Assembly: GCA_965199235.1 (NCBI GenBank)
Contig: CBDAQU010000002.1
Span: 1,674,001-1,738,000, forward strand
Reading direction: 5' to 3'
Source: BOG-908 sp965199235
Lineage (GTDB): Bacteria; Pseudomonadota; Alphaproteobacteria; Acetobacterales; Acetobacteraceae
Length of the DNA stretch: 64,000 nt
Shown: positions 43,497 to 54,275 of the stretch, piece after piece
How the letters are laid out: every line of letters begins with the position of its first letter
How positions within the stretch are numbered: position 1 is the stretch's first letter
Made by a program: the position numbers and the translations under genes
Notes under the pieces: generated by a model
Databases searched by the model: none
What the model was told of the DNA's origin: nothing
The model's input: only the letters and a program-made list of their open reading frames with translations

Positions 43497-44816
43497 ATGG
43501 ATGCCGAGACCCCGGACGAACCCTCCGCCGCCGAGCTGATCGCCGCACGGCCGGGCCTGCGCGCACACCCGCTGGACGGGCTGCTGTTCGATGGCGTGGC
43601 GCTCGCCGGCATTGCCGCACGCCACGGAACGCCGTGCTGGGTGACCGGCGCAGACACGCTCCGCCGCAGGCAGCGCCTGCTGCAGCAGGCGCTGCCGGAC
43701 GTGGCTGTCCATTACGCGGTGAAGGCGAACGATCATCTTGCGGTTCTGGCCCAGATGGCTTCGGCCGGCATGGGCGCCGACGTGGTCAGCGGCGGCGAGC
43801 TGGCCAAGGCGCTGAAGGCCGGCATACCGGCCGGCCAGATCGTCTTTTCGGGTGTCGGCAAGACGCGGCAGGAGCTGGCGTCGGCGCTGGGCCAACGCAT
43901 CGGCCAGATCAACGTTGAGAGCGTGGAGGAGCTGGGCCTGCTGTCCGCGGTTGCGACGCAGGCCGGCCACACGGCGCGCGTGGCGCTGCGGATCAACCCG
44001 GACGTGGACGCCGGCACCCACGGCAAGATCAGCACCGGCCGCGCCGGCGACAAGTTCGGCATACCCCTGCAGGACGCCGCGGCAGCCTACGCGCACGCAG
44101 CCAGCCTGCCTGGCCTGCGACCGGTCGGCCTGGCGGTGCATATCGGCAGCCAGGTCCAGGCCATCGGCCCGTTCGCTGCGGCGTATCGGGCGGTCGCCGA
44201 CCTGGTGGTGGCGCTTCGCGGACGCGGCTGCGTCGTCGAGACGGTGGATTGCGGCGGCGGCCTGGGCATTCCCTATGCCGACGAGCCGACGCCTGTGCCG
44301 CAGGCCTGGGCCGCATCGATCAGGGCCGCCTTCGGCACGTTGGACGTTCGCCTGGCCATCGAGCCTGGGCGATGGCTGGCGGGTCCCGCCGGGCTGCTGC
44401 TCGCCTCGGTGATCCGCACGCGGCGTGCCGGGATGGCGCGCCCGCTGGTGATCCTGGACGCGGCGATGAACGACCTGGCGCGTCCCGCCCTCTACGATGC
44501 CTGGCACGGCGTGCTGCCGGTCTCTCCTGCCTGCCTGGCCGCGCCGCCTGAGATTGCAGACATCGCCGGGCCGGTCTGCGAGAGCAGCGATTTTCTGGCC
44601 AGGCGCCGAAGGCTGGCGCCGTTGCCCGACGACGCGCTGGTGGCGATCCTCGATACCGGTGCCTATGGTGCTGTCATGAGCTCCAGCTACAACGCTCGGC
44701 CGCAGGCGCCCCAGGTGCTGATCGACAGCCGCCTGCCTGGCGGCCAGGCGCTGATACGCCCTCGCGGATCGGTCCAGGATTTGTGGGCGGCCGACAGCGT
44801 GCCGGAGCACGCGTGA
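43497..44816 (+). CDS. lysA: Diaminopimelate decarboxylase
   Basis: 439 residues. PLP-Lys in VHYAVKANDH (about residue 77), Gly-rich GGGLGIPY phosphate loop, IEPGRWL, active-site Cys in GPVCESSDFL and the C-terminal Tyr in GAYGAVMSSSYN. Last step of lysine synthesis. The stop overlaps the start of the TIGR02302 gene (TGATG), the usual alphaproteobacterial pair. Confidence 0.92.
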   Translation: MDAETPDEPSAAELIAARPGLRAHPLDGLLFDGVALAGIAARHGTPCWVTGADTLRRRQRLLQQALPDVAVHYAVKANDHLAVLAQMASAGMGADVVSGGELAKALKAGIPAGQIVFSGVGKTRQELASALGQRIGQINVESVEELGLLSAVATQAGHTARVALRINPDVDAGTHGKISTGRAGDKFGIPLQDAAAAYAHAASLPGLRPVGLAVHIGSQVQAIGPFAAAYRAVADLVVALRGRGCVVETVDCGGGLGIPYADEPTPVPQAWAASIRAAFGTLDVRLAIEPGRWLAGPAGLLLASVIRTRRAGMARPLVILDAAMNDLARPALYDAWHGVLPVSPACLAAPPEIADIAGPVCESSDFLARRRRLAPLPDDALVAILDTGAYGAVMSSSYNARPQAPQVLIDSRLPGGQALIRPRGSVQDLWAADSVPEHA

Positions 44817-47428
44817 TGGCTGCGCCGTCCCGTCTTTCGGCCTACCTCGCAGCCGCGCGCGCGGTCCTCCTCGTTGAAAGTGTCGCCGCTGGTCTCTGGC
44901 CGGCCGCCTGCCTTCTCGCCATCATGCTGGCGCTGGTCCTGTTCGGGCTGCCTGCCATCCTTCCCTCGGCGGTGTATGCGGCGCTCCTGCTCTCGGCCGC
45001 GCTTGCGATGCTGCTGCTGCTCGGCAGGGCGGTGTTCCGGACAGTGCTGCCGCTCGCCGCCGATGCCGAGCGAAGGCTGGAGCGCGACTCTGGCCTGGCG
45101 CACCGGCCGTTCGCGATCCTGCGCGACCGGCCGGCCCTCGGGCCGCCCGCCTCGGCAAACCCCGCGCACGCAGTGTTCTGGCGCCTGCACCAGGCGCGTG
45201 CGCGCAACGCCCTGTCCTCGCTGTCGCTGGCGATGCCGCGCCCCGACCTGCCCAGGCACGATCCGTACGCTATGCGCGCGGCTGCCATCGTATTGTTGGC
45301 AGCGGGCCTGGTGGTTGCCGGTCCACGCGCGGGAGCCCGGCTGCAGGCGGGGCTGCTGCCAACCCTGCCTGGCCTGGGCGGGGGAACCCCGCCGGTAATA
45401 CAGGGCTGGATACAGCCGCCCGCCTATACCGGCCTGCCGCCGGTGTTCCTGCCGCCCGGCGGCAACGCCGCGGACGCGCCGATCGTCGTGCCGGCGGGGT
45501 CGCGCCTGACGCTCAGCATCACCGGCCTGCCGACCACGCCGAACCTCACCTTGGCCGGGCGCATGATCGGCGTGGAGCCGCTGGGGCACGACAGTTTTCA
45601 GGCGACCGCGCTGGTGTCGGAAGGTGGGCGGCTTAGGCTCGCGCGCCGGTTCTCGACGCTGGCGGACTGGGCGCTCGCCGCGCTGGCGAACGAGCCGCCT
45701 GTGGTTTCCTGGAGCGCGCCGCCGGGCAGGGCGGGCACGTCGCTTTCCACCCGGCTGCCATGGTCCGTCAGGCAGCGCTGGGGTGTGGCTCGGCTGCAGG
45801 CGGAGTTGCGGCCGTCCGGTCGGCCGGACCTGCCGGCGCTGACCGTGCCCCTGCCGCTGCCTGGCACGCCGAGGGAGGCCAAGGGCAGTGCCACGCCCGA
45901 TCTGTCCGCCAATCCCTATGCCGGGCTGAAGCTGACTGGTCGGCTGAACGCCGAAGACGTGTCGGGCCAGCACGGGCAGAGCGCGCCGGAAGACTTCGTG
46001 CTGCCCGCGCGTGAGTTCCACCACCCCCTTGCGCGCGCCATCGTGGACCTGCGCCGGCGGCTGGCGCTGCACCCGGACCAGCACCTGGACCTGGCCGACG
46101 AGCTGTCGTCCTTGGCCGAGGCGCCGCTCGCCCAGCCTACCCCGGGCCTGTCCGGTGCGGGCGTGGCGCTGAACCTCTCGGCCAGCGCCGCCCTGCTCGG
46201 GGCGCAGCGTGCGCACGCTGCCGAGATCGAGGCGGTTCAGGCGAGGCTGTGGACTCTGGCCCTGGCGCTCGACGGTGCGCTGCCGGATGCGTCGGCACGG
46301 GCGCTGGCCCAGGCGCGCGAGGATCTGCGGCACGGTATGGAGGACCACGCGCATGGGCGGCTGTCGGACCGCGAGCTGAACCAGAAGCTGGGCGCGCTGC
46401 GCCAGGCGCTGGACAAGCGGCTGGCCGACCTGGCCAACCGGGCAATGGAAAAAGGCGCGCTGCAAAAATTCGATGCCCGGGGCCAGCATCTGTCGGCGCC
46501 GGCGATCGATCGGCTGATCGACCGGCTGGAGCGCTCGCTGCGGGACGGCAGAATGGACGAGGCGCGCCAGCAGATGGCCGAGCTGGAACGGATGATGGAC
46601 CAGCTCAAGAACGCGCACATCATGACGCAGGAGGAGATGCGGGAGCAGCAGAAGCAGGCGCGCACCGGCCGCCAGCAGATGGGCGCCGTGCAGGACATGG
46701 TTCAGCGGGAGAGCGGCCTGCTGGACCACGCGCAGGCGCGCGGGGCGGACAGCCCGCCCGCCCTGCCGCAAGGCGCGTCTCCGCTGGATCAGCTGGGGCA
46801 GCCGCCGCTGAACCCCGACGAGACCTCGCCCGACACCAGTCCGCTGGCGATGCCGCCGAGCGCTGTTCCGCCTGCCCCTGCGCCCGACCGGGCCCCGCCC
46901 CGCTCGCAGGACGCACGCACCCAGAAGGCGCTTCACCGGGCGCTGGACGCGCTGAAGGATGGCCTGGCCCAGTCCGGCCGGCAGCAGCCGCATGGTCTGG
47001 ACGATGCGAGCCAGGCCATGCAGGACGCCGCAGGCGCGCTGGCGCAGGCGCACGATCCAGAGGCGCGCGACGCGATGGCGCGCGCGATCGCCGCGTTGCA
47101 GCAGGGCGGCCAGGAGATGTCCCGCCAGCAGGGCCAGGGATCGGGGGCGGGCATGCAGCTCAGCCTGACGCCCGGCGGCGGGCAGGGCGACGGCGAGGAC
47201 GGACAGGACGAGCAGGGCGACGGCAAAGGCGGCCAGCGCCGAGACCCGTTCGGCCGCCCGGTGGACGGCAGTGGCACGATGGCCGACGATCCCCGCCTGC
47301 GTGTGCCCGACCAGATGGAGGAGGCGAGAAGCCGCGCCATTCAGGAGGAGCTGCGCCGCAGAGGCGCCGACCGGGGTCGCCCGAAGGGTGAGCTGGACTA
47401 CATAGACCGGCTGCTAAAACCCTTCTGA
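44816..47428 (+). CDS. TIGR02302 family protein (DUF4175)
   Basis: 870 residues from ATG 44816 (a GTG at 44813 is possible). Two N-terminal membrane helices, a third near residue 165, a periplasmic-type beta domain (PPVIQGWIQPPAYTGLPPV), then a long Gln/Arg/Met-rich helical region (about 540-780) and a low-complexity Gly/Asp/Gln tail. The large membrane protein family regularly follows lysA; function unknown. Confidence 0.87.
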   Translation: MAAPSRLSAYLAAARAVLLVESVAAGLWPAACLLAIMLALVLFGLPAILPSAVYAALLLSAALAMLLLLGRAVFRTVLPLAADAERRLERDSGLAHRPFAILRDRPALGPPASANPAHAVFWRLHQARARNALSSLSLAMPRPDLPRHDPYAMRAAAIVLLAAGLVVAGPRAGARLQAGLLPTLPGLGGGTPPVIQGWIQPPAYTGLPPVFLPPGGNAADAPIVVPAGSRLTLSITGLPTTPNLTLAGRMIGVEPLGHDSFQATALVSEGGRLRLARRFSTLADWALAALANEPPVVSWSAPPGRAGTSLSTRLPWSVRQRWGVARLQAELRPSGRPDLPALTVPLPLPGTPREAKGSATPDLSANPYAGLKLTGRLNAEDVSGQHGQSAPEDFVLPAREFHHPLARAIVDLRRRLALHPDQHLDLADELSSLAEAPLAQPTPGLSGAGVALNLSASAALLGAQRAHAAEIEAVQARLWTLALALDGALPDASARALAQAREDLRHGMEDHAHGRLSDRELNQKLGALRQALDKRLADLANRAMEKGALQKFDARGQHLSAPAIDRLIDRLERSLRDGRMDEARQQMAELERMMDQLKNAHIMTQEEMREQQKQARTGRQQMGAVQDMVQRESGLLDHAQARGADSPPALPQGASPLDQLGQPPLNPDETSPDTSPLAMPPSAVPPAPAPDRAPPRSQDARTQKALHRALDALKDGLAQSGRQQPHGLDDASQAMQDAAGALAQAHDPEARDAMARAIAALQQGGQEMSRQQGQGSGAGMQLSLTPGGGQGDGEDGQDEQGDGKGGQRRDPFGRPVDGSGTMADDPRLRVPDQMEEARSRAIQEELRRRGADRGRPKGELDYIDRLLKPF

Positions 47429-47431
47429 TGG

Positions 47432-47459
47432 GCGGACCCGGATCCCGTCCGGGTTCCGC
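47432..47459. terminator. Hairpin between convergent genes
   Basis: GCGGACCCGG / CCGGGTTCCGC with a 7-nt loop and one bulged base fills the 35-bp gap between TIGR02302 and the thiolase stop. Likely serves both directions; no T-run. Confidence 0.5.
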
Positions 47460-47463
47460 AGGG

Positions 47464-48633
47464 CTACCGTTCGACGCACATGGCGACGCCCATGCCGCCC
47501 CCGATGCACAGCGTCGCCAGCCCCTTTTTCGAGTCCCGCTTGCCCATCTCGTGCAGCAGAGTCACCAGCACGCGCGCGCCGGACGCGCCGATCGGGTGAC
47601 CGAGCGCGATGGCGCCGCCGTTGACGTTCACGCGCCCGGTATCCCAGCCCAGGTCCTTGTTCACCGCGCAGGCCTGCGCGGCAAACGCCTCGTTCGCCTC
47701 GATCAGGTCAAGGTCGCCGACCGACCATCCCGCGCGCTCCAGTGCGCGCCGGGTAGCAGGAATCGGCCCTGTCCCCATCACCGCAGGGTCCACGCCGGCG
47801 GTGGCGAAGCTCGCGATACGGGCCAGCGGCGTCAGGCCGCGCCGCTGCGCCTCCTCCCCGCTCATCAGCACCAGAACCGCGGCGCCGTCGTTAATGCCGC
47901 TGGCATTGCCTGCGGTCACCGTACCCTCCTTGCTGAAGGCGGGCTTCAGCTTGCCCATCGTGGCCATGTCGGCTTCGTGACGGATGTACTCGTCGGTATC
48001 GACGACCGTGTCACCCTTGCGGCCGCGCACGGTGACCGGCGCGATCTCGTCGCGGAACCGGCCGGATCTGGACGCGGCTGAGGCCTTGGTCTGCGAGGCG
48101 ACGGCGAATTCATCCTGCGTCTGGCGGGTGATCTGGTATTTTTCCGCCACGTTCTCGGCGGTGTTGCCCATGTGATAGCCGTGGAAGGCGTCCCACAGAC
48201 CATCCTTCAGCATGGTGTCGGTCAGCTCCAGCGCACCCATCTTGGTGCCGCCGCGCAGGTAGGCGGCGTGGTTGGCCAGGCTCATGCTCTCCATCCCGCC
48301 TGCGGCGACCACGTGGCTTTCGCCGGTGCGTATCTGCTGGGCGGCCAGTGCCACGGCGCGCAGGCCGGAGCCGCAAACCTGGTTGATGCCGAAGGCGGTC
48401 TTGCCGTCCGGCAGGCCTGCGTTTCGCGCGGCCTGGCGCGCTGGGTTCTGCCCCTGGGCGGCGCTCAGCACGTGGCCCAGGATCACCTCGTCCACCTCGG
48501 ACGCCTCAAGGCCTGCGCGCTCCACCGCCGCGCGGATCGCCACCGTGCCGAGGTCGTGCGCGGGCACGGTGGCAAACGCCCCATTGAAACTGCCAACTGG
48601 CGTGCGCGCGGCCGATACGATGACGACGTCCAT
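47464..48633 (-). CDS. phaA: Acetyl-CoA C-acetyltransferase (thiolase)
   Basis: 389 residues from ATG 48633 with GCAGGAGG upstream. Thiolase motifs: nucleophilic Cys in NQVCGSGLRAV (about 89), His in GHPIGASGARV and Cys in CIGGGMGVAM. Condenses two acetyl-CoA to acetoacetyl-CoA, for polyhydroxybutyrate or catabolism. No phaB or phaC neighbours here, so the symbol is by similarity; atoB is equally fair. Confidence 0.92.
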   Translation of the reverse strand: MDVVIVSAARTPVGSFNGAFATVPAHDLGTVAIRAAVERAGLEASEVDEVILGHVLSAAQGQNPARQAARNAGLPDGKTAFGINQVCGSGLRAVALAAQQIRTGESHVVAAGGMESMSLANHAAYLRGGTKMGALELTDTMLKDGLWDAFHGYHMGNTAENVAEKYQITRQTQDEFAVASQTKASAASRSGRFRDEIAPVTVRGRKGDTVVDTDEYIRHEADMATMGKLKPAFSKEGTVTAGNASGINDGAAVLVLMSGEEAQRRGLTPLARIASFATAGVDPAVMGTGPIPATRRALERAGWSVGDLDLIEANEAFAAQACAVNKDLGWDTGRVNVNGGAIALGHPIGASGARVLVTLLHEMGKRDSKKGLATLCIGGGMGVAMCVER

Positions 48634-48888
48634 GAGTTCCTCCTGCATGCTTGCCCACATTATAGGCGGGCGAGGGAGGGGAAGTAAGGCGTTGGCAACA
48701 CAGCCAGACAGCAGCGTGCTGGACGCCAGGTGACACGCGTCGAGTCAGCGCGGCGCGCGCATCTGGTGCGCCTGCCCGACTGCTGGCCTGTTGACTGGCG
48801 AACTGCGTCCCGGGCTCGAAAATCTCAGGCCGAAGGGTCGGCGACGCTCAGACCGGCCATGCTGAGCCACCGCAAACAGCCGACGCTG

Positions 48889-48932
48889 ATAGCAGGGCTA
48901 CGGGATTCCGAGTTCTTCCGCAGCCCTGCTAT
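48889..48932. repeat. Long hairpin upstream of the thiolase gene
   Basis: TAGCAGGGCT (48890-48899) / AGCCCTGCTA (48922-48931) is a perfect 10-bp stem that continues inward after one mismatch (CGG / CCG). The stretch 48634-48888 between it and the thiolase start shows nothing else I can identify. Could terminate the cyd-recQ transcript. Confidence 0.5.
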
Positions 48933-48954
48933 AGCTCAGCAGCGGCTGGGCGCT

Positions 48955-49054
48955 GGAGCATGATCGTTTCGGGTTGATCCTCATTTACATCAACATGCTC
49001 GCCAAAACAAAGAGCTAGAGCCTGATCGCTTCGGCTACCAGAGGCGATCAGGCT

Positions 49055-49058
<4 letters not shown>
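48955..49058. repeat. Dispersed repeat family A, copy 2
   Basis: 104 bp, matching 17967-18070. The terminal hairpin is perfect: CTAGAGCCTGATCGC (49015-49029) / GCGATCAGGCTCTAG (49044-49058). The stop codon of recQ (TAG, complement of 49055-49057) lies inside the right arm, so the repeat abuts and ends the gene. Confidence 0.88.
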
Positions 49059-50868
<1,810 letters not shown>

Positions 50869-50869
<1 letters not shown>

Positions 50870-52497
50870 CAGGCAGCTGCCGCGACGGCGTGACCCGACG
50901 ATAGGCGCCAAATGCGGTCCAGGCGTTCGGCGCCGGTCAGGCGGTGCGCGATCAGCAGCACTGTTTGACCGCTGGTTTCGGCGAACAGGGTGGTCAGAAA
51001 GGCGCGCTCCGTCTCTGCGTCCAGGCCTGCGCAGGGTTCGTCCAGGATCAGCACCGGCGCGCGTTGCAGCAGCGTGCGGGCCAGGGCAACACGCCGTCCC
51101 TGTCCGCCGGAGAGCCTGGCGCCGCTTTCGCCGAGCCAGGTGTCGAGGCGGTCCGGAAGCGAGCGCACCACGGCGCCGATCGCTGCACGGTCCAGCGCGT
51201 CCCACAGCTCGCGGTCGGTGGCGCCTGGGCGCCCGAGCAGGAGGTTGTCGCGGATGGTGTCGCTGAACAGGTGCGTGGTCTGGCCGAGCCAGGCAACGCG
51301 GCGGTGGACTTCCTCTGCCGGGAGGTCTGCCATGTCTGTGCCGCCGAGCAGCACACGGCCTGCTTGCGGGACTGCGATCTTCAAGGCGAGAGCGGCCAGG
51401 GTGGATTTTCCCACACCGGAGGGGCCGAGCACGGCCACCCTGGCGCCTGCCGGCACGTCCAGGGTCAGACTGTCGAGAACAGGCGGCTGTCCTGCCTGCC
51501 AGCCGAAGCGCACGCCGGCGAAGGCAAGCCCGGCGGCATCCGGCAGCGTCCTTGCCCTCGAAAGGTTTGCTTGCGGCGCTGCATGCGCGCCGACGTCCAG
51601 CACCCGCGAGGCGGATGCCGCGGCACTGCCGGCGGACACGCCCGCGCGCGGCAGCGCACCGATGGACTCGAAGGCGGCGACGAGGAGGAAACAGGCGGCG
51701 ACCGAGAGGGTGGGGGCGGCATCGGCGGCAATCAGCACGGCAAGCAGCGCCGCCTGGCCGCATAGCAAAGACGCGGCGTTGGCCCATGCGGTGCGGGCCG
51801 CCAGGCTGCGCTGGGCAGCGACCAGCTCCGCCTCTCGGGCGGCGACAAGCGCCATCATGCGCGGTTCTGCCCCGAACGCGCTGACCTCCCGCAGGCCGGT
51901 AAGCGAGTCGAGTGCGGCGATGCGCAGCCCGGACGATGTCTGGGCCAGCCGCCTGCCTGCGGTGGACGCAGCCGAGCCGGCCAGAGCCGGCAGGAGGAAC
52001 GCGGCGACGGCAAAAAACACCAGGACGGCGGCGCCTGCGACTGCCGACACGCGGCCTGCGACGATGGCTGCTGCGGGTACAAGCAGGGCGGCGCCGGCAA
52101 GCGGCAAGAGGATGCGCAGATAGAGGCCGTCCAGCGCCTCGACGTCGCCGACCAGGCGCTGAAGCATGTCGCCCGCCTGACGAAAGCCGAGACCGCCCGC
52201 GGCCCTGCTCGCGAGCCCGCGAAAGAACCAGACGCGCAGGTCCGCCAGCGCACGGAACGTCACGCCGTGCGTGACCAGCCGCTCGGCATAGCGCAACAGC
52301 ACACGGGCGGGTCCAAGCACTTGCAGCAGGACTGCGCCGCCAAGGAGCGCCCCGGTCAGCATGGCGGCAACGGCCGAGCCTGATAGGGTGAGCAGGGCCA
52401 CGCCGCAGGCCAGCGCCAATAGCGACAGGATCAGGCCGGCCGTGAGCAGGCCGGCTCGAGGACGCCAAAGGGCCAGCACGCGCAGCAGCGGCATCAT
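50869..52497 (-). CDS. cydC: Thiol reductant ABC exporter subunit CydC
   Basis: 542 residues: six-helix membrane domain then ATPase with Walker A GPSGVGKST, Q-loop WLGQTTHLF, signature LSGGQGRR and Walker B LILDEPCAGLD. With CydD it exports cysteine/glutathione to the periplasm and is required for cytochrome bd assembly. Overlaps cydD by four bases. Confidence 0.93.
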
Positions 52498-54164
52498 GCG
52501 GCGCCTCTCGCTGTCACCAGACGACCCTCACGCAGGTCGACACGACGGCCGCCAAAGGCGTGCGCGGCGGCGGAGTGGCTGGCCATCACCACCGTACGGC
52601 CGACTGCGAGGCGCTTGAGGCTGGCCAGCACGTCGCTCTCCGTGGCCGGATCGAGATGTGCGGTCGGTTCGTCGAGCAGCAGAAGCGGCGCGTTCTTGAG
52701 GAAAGCGCGCGCGATCGCGACACGCTGCGCCTGTCCGCCGGAGAGGCCGTAGCCGCCCTCGCCGACCGGCGTATCCAGGCCTTTCGGCAACCGGGAGGCG
52801 AACTCGTCGATACGCGCCTGGTGGGCGGCGTCGGCGATTTCAGCCGCAGTGGCCTCCGGGCGGGCAAACGCAATGTTGTCGCGGATGGTGCCGGCGAACA
52901 GGGTTGGGCGCTGGCCGATCCAGGCCGTCAGCCGAGACAGGGCCTGCGGCACGATGTCGGCGATGTCGTGCCCGTTGATCAGGATGCGACCCTCGTCGGG
53001 TCTGACGAAGCCGAGCAGCAGCTCGATGACGCTGGACTTGCCGGCGCCCGAGGGACCGGCCAGCACCACCATCTCCCCCGGTGCCACGAAGAAGCTGAGA
53101 TGGTCGAGTGCCGCTCCGCGCGCGGGATCCCAGACCAGGCGCACGTTCTCGAACGACAGGGCTACGCCGCGGGCCTCGATGGTGCGGGCGACCAGTTCTG
53201 GCACTTGGGCGGGCAGGTCCGGCAGGTTCGACAATTCCTCCGCGGCGACGGTTGCGTGGGTGCGATCCTGATAGGCGGCGGCAAAGGCGCGCAGGGGGGC
53301 AAAGAACTCCGGCACCAGCAGCAGGCAGAACAGAGCCTGCCAGGGTGGATGACCACCGGCCAGGGCGACACGCTCGTGCAGCACGAGGGCGATCAATGCG
53401 CCGGCCACGGCGCAATCGAGCGCTGCCGAGGATAGAAAGGCCACGCGCAGCACGCGCATCGTGCGGACGCGCAGCTCGGTGGCGGCCCGCGCCAAGGCCA
53501 ACGCTTCGTCGTCTGCGCGGCCGGCAAGCACGATCGTTGCTATGCCACGCACGCGGTCGAGGAACCGGGCTTGCAGCCGCGCCATGGCGAGAAACTGGTT
53601 GCGCGACGCTGCAGCAGCGCCGATCCCCGCTACTGCCTGTCCGACCGGCACCAGCAGCCCGGCGAGAACGAGGATAGCGGCGGCGAGACGGTCAACCGCC
53701 AGGGCGCACAGACAGACAAGGGCCGGCCCCATCACAGCCAGCAGCGCGGCGGGGACCCAGCGGGCGAAAAGGCCGTCGAGCGCCTCCACCCTGTCGACCA
53801 CAGAGGCTGCGAGGTCACTCGAATGAAACTGCCGGAGCATGGCAGGCCCGGCCGACAGCATGCGGCCCAAGACGTCCGCCCGGAGGCGCACCCTGCCTTC
53901 AGCGCCGGCGCTGAAGGCAGCGCGCTCGCCACCGAACTGCAGGCCGACGCGCAGCAAGGTTAGTAACGCGAACGCCAGGAGCGCAAGCGTCGTCTGATGT
54001 CTGGTTCCGGAGAGGCCGGCGGCGAGTATCCAGGCGATGCATCCCGCCTGGCCTATCGACGCAGCAATCGCGCAGACTCCGAAGGCGACGACTGGTAGCG
54101 CTGCCCGGCGTGCGAGCCTGGTTTGCCGTGCGGTCCAAGCCCGTGCTCTGCGTCGATCCTGCAT
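52494..54164 (-). CDS. cydD: Thiol reductant ABC exporter subunit CydD
   Basis: 556 residues from ATG 54164; an ATG at 54212 is possible. Membrane domain, then Walker A GPSGAGKSS, signature LSGGQAQRVAIARA and Walker B LLLLDEPTAHLD. Partner of CydC. No cydAB genes occur in this window. Confidence 0.93.
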   Translation of the reverse strand: MQDRRRARAWTARQTRLARRAALPVVAFGVCAIAASIGQAGCIAWILAAGLSGTRHQTTLALLAFALLTLLRVGLQFGGERAAFSAGAEGRVRLRADVLGRMLSAGPAMLRQFHSSDLAASVVDRVEALDGLFARWVPAALLAVMGPALVCLCALAVDRLAAAILVLAGLLVPVGQAVAGIGAAAASRNQFLAMARLQARFLDRVRGIATIVLAGRADDEALALARAATELRVRTMRVLRVAFLSSAALDCAVAGALIALVLHERVALAGGHPPWQALFCLLLVPEFFAPLRAFAAAYQDRTHATVAAEELSNLPDLPAQVPELVARTIEARGVALSFENVRLVWDPARGAALDHLSFFVAPGEMVVLAGPSGAGKSSVIELLLGFVRPDEGRILINGHDIADIVPQALSRLTAWIGQRPTLFAGTIRDNIAFARPEATAAEIADAAHQARIDEFASRLPKGLDTPVGEGGYGLSGGQAQRVAIARAFLKNAPLLLLDEPTAHLDPATESDVLASLKRLAVGRTVVMASHSAAAHAFGGRRVDLREGRLVTARGAA

Positions 54165-54201
54165 GAAGCAGATGTAGGCTCGGTTTGCCGGGCTGGGAAT
54201 G

Positions 54202-54215
54202 TCGATGCACATCGA
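54202..54215. promoter_or_regulatory. Inverted repeat upstream of cydD
   Basis: TCGATG-N2-CATCGA, a perfect 6-2-6 inverted repeat about 40 bp before the preferred cydD start. A possible operator; it does not match the FNR consensus. Confidence 0.3.
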
Positions 54216-54275
54216 AAGCCGGCGTTTCCCGGCGACACTGTCGACACCGTCTGAGTTCGGCCTTTCGAGTTAGGG

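Noticed and set aside
42636..44810. 724-codon minus-strand frame opposite the TSUP permease and lysA
   Set aside because: Both plus-strand genes have clear family motifs and ribosome-binding sites; the antisense product is low-complexity Arg/Gln/His.
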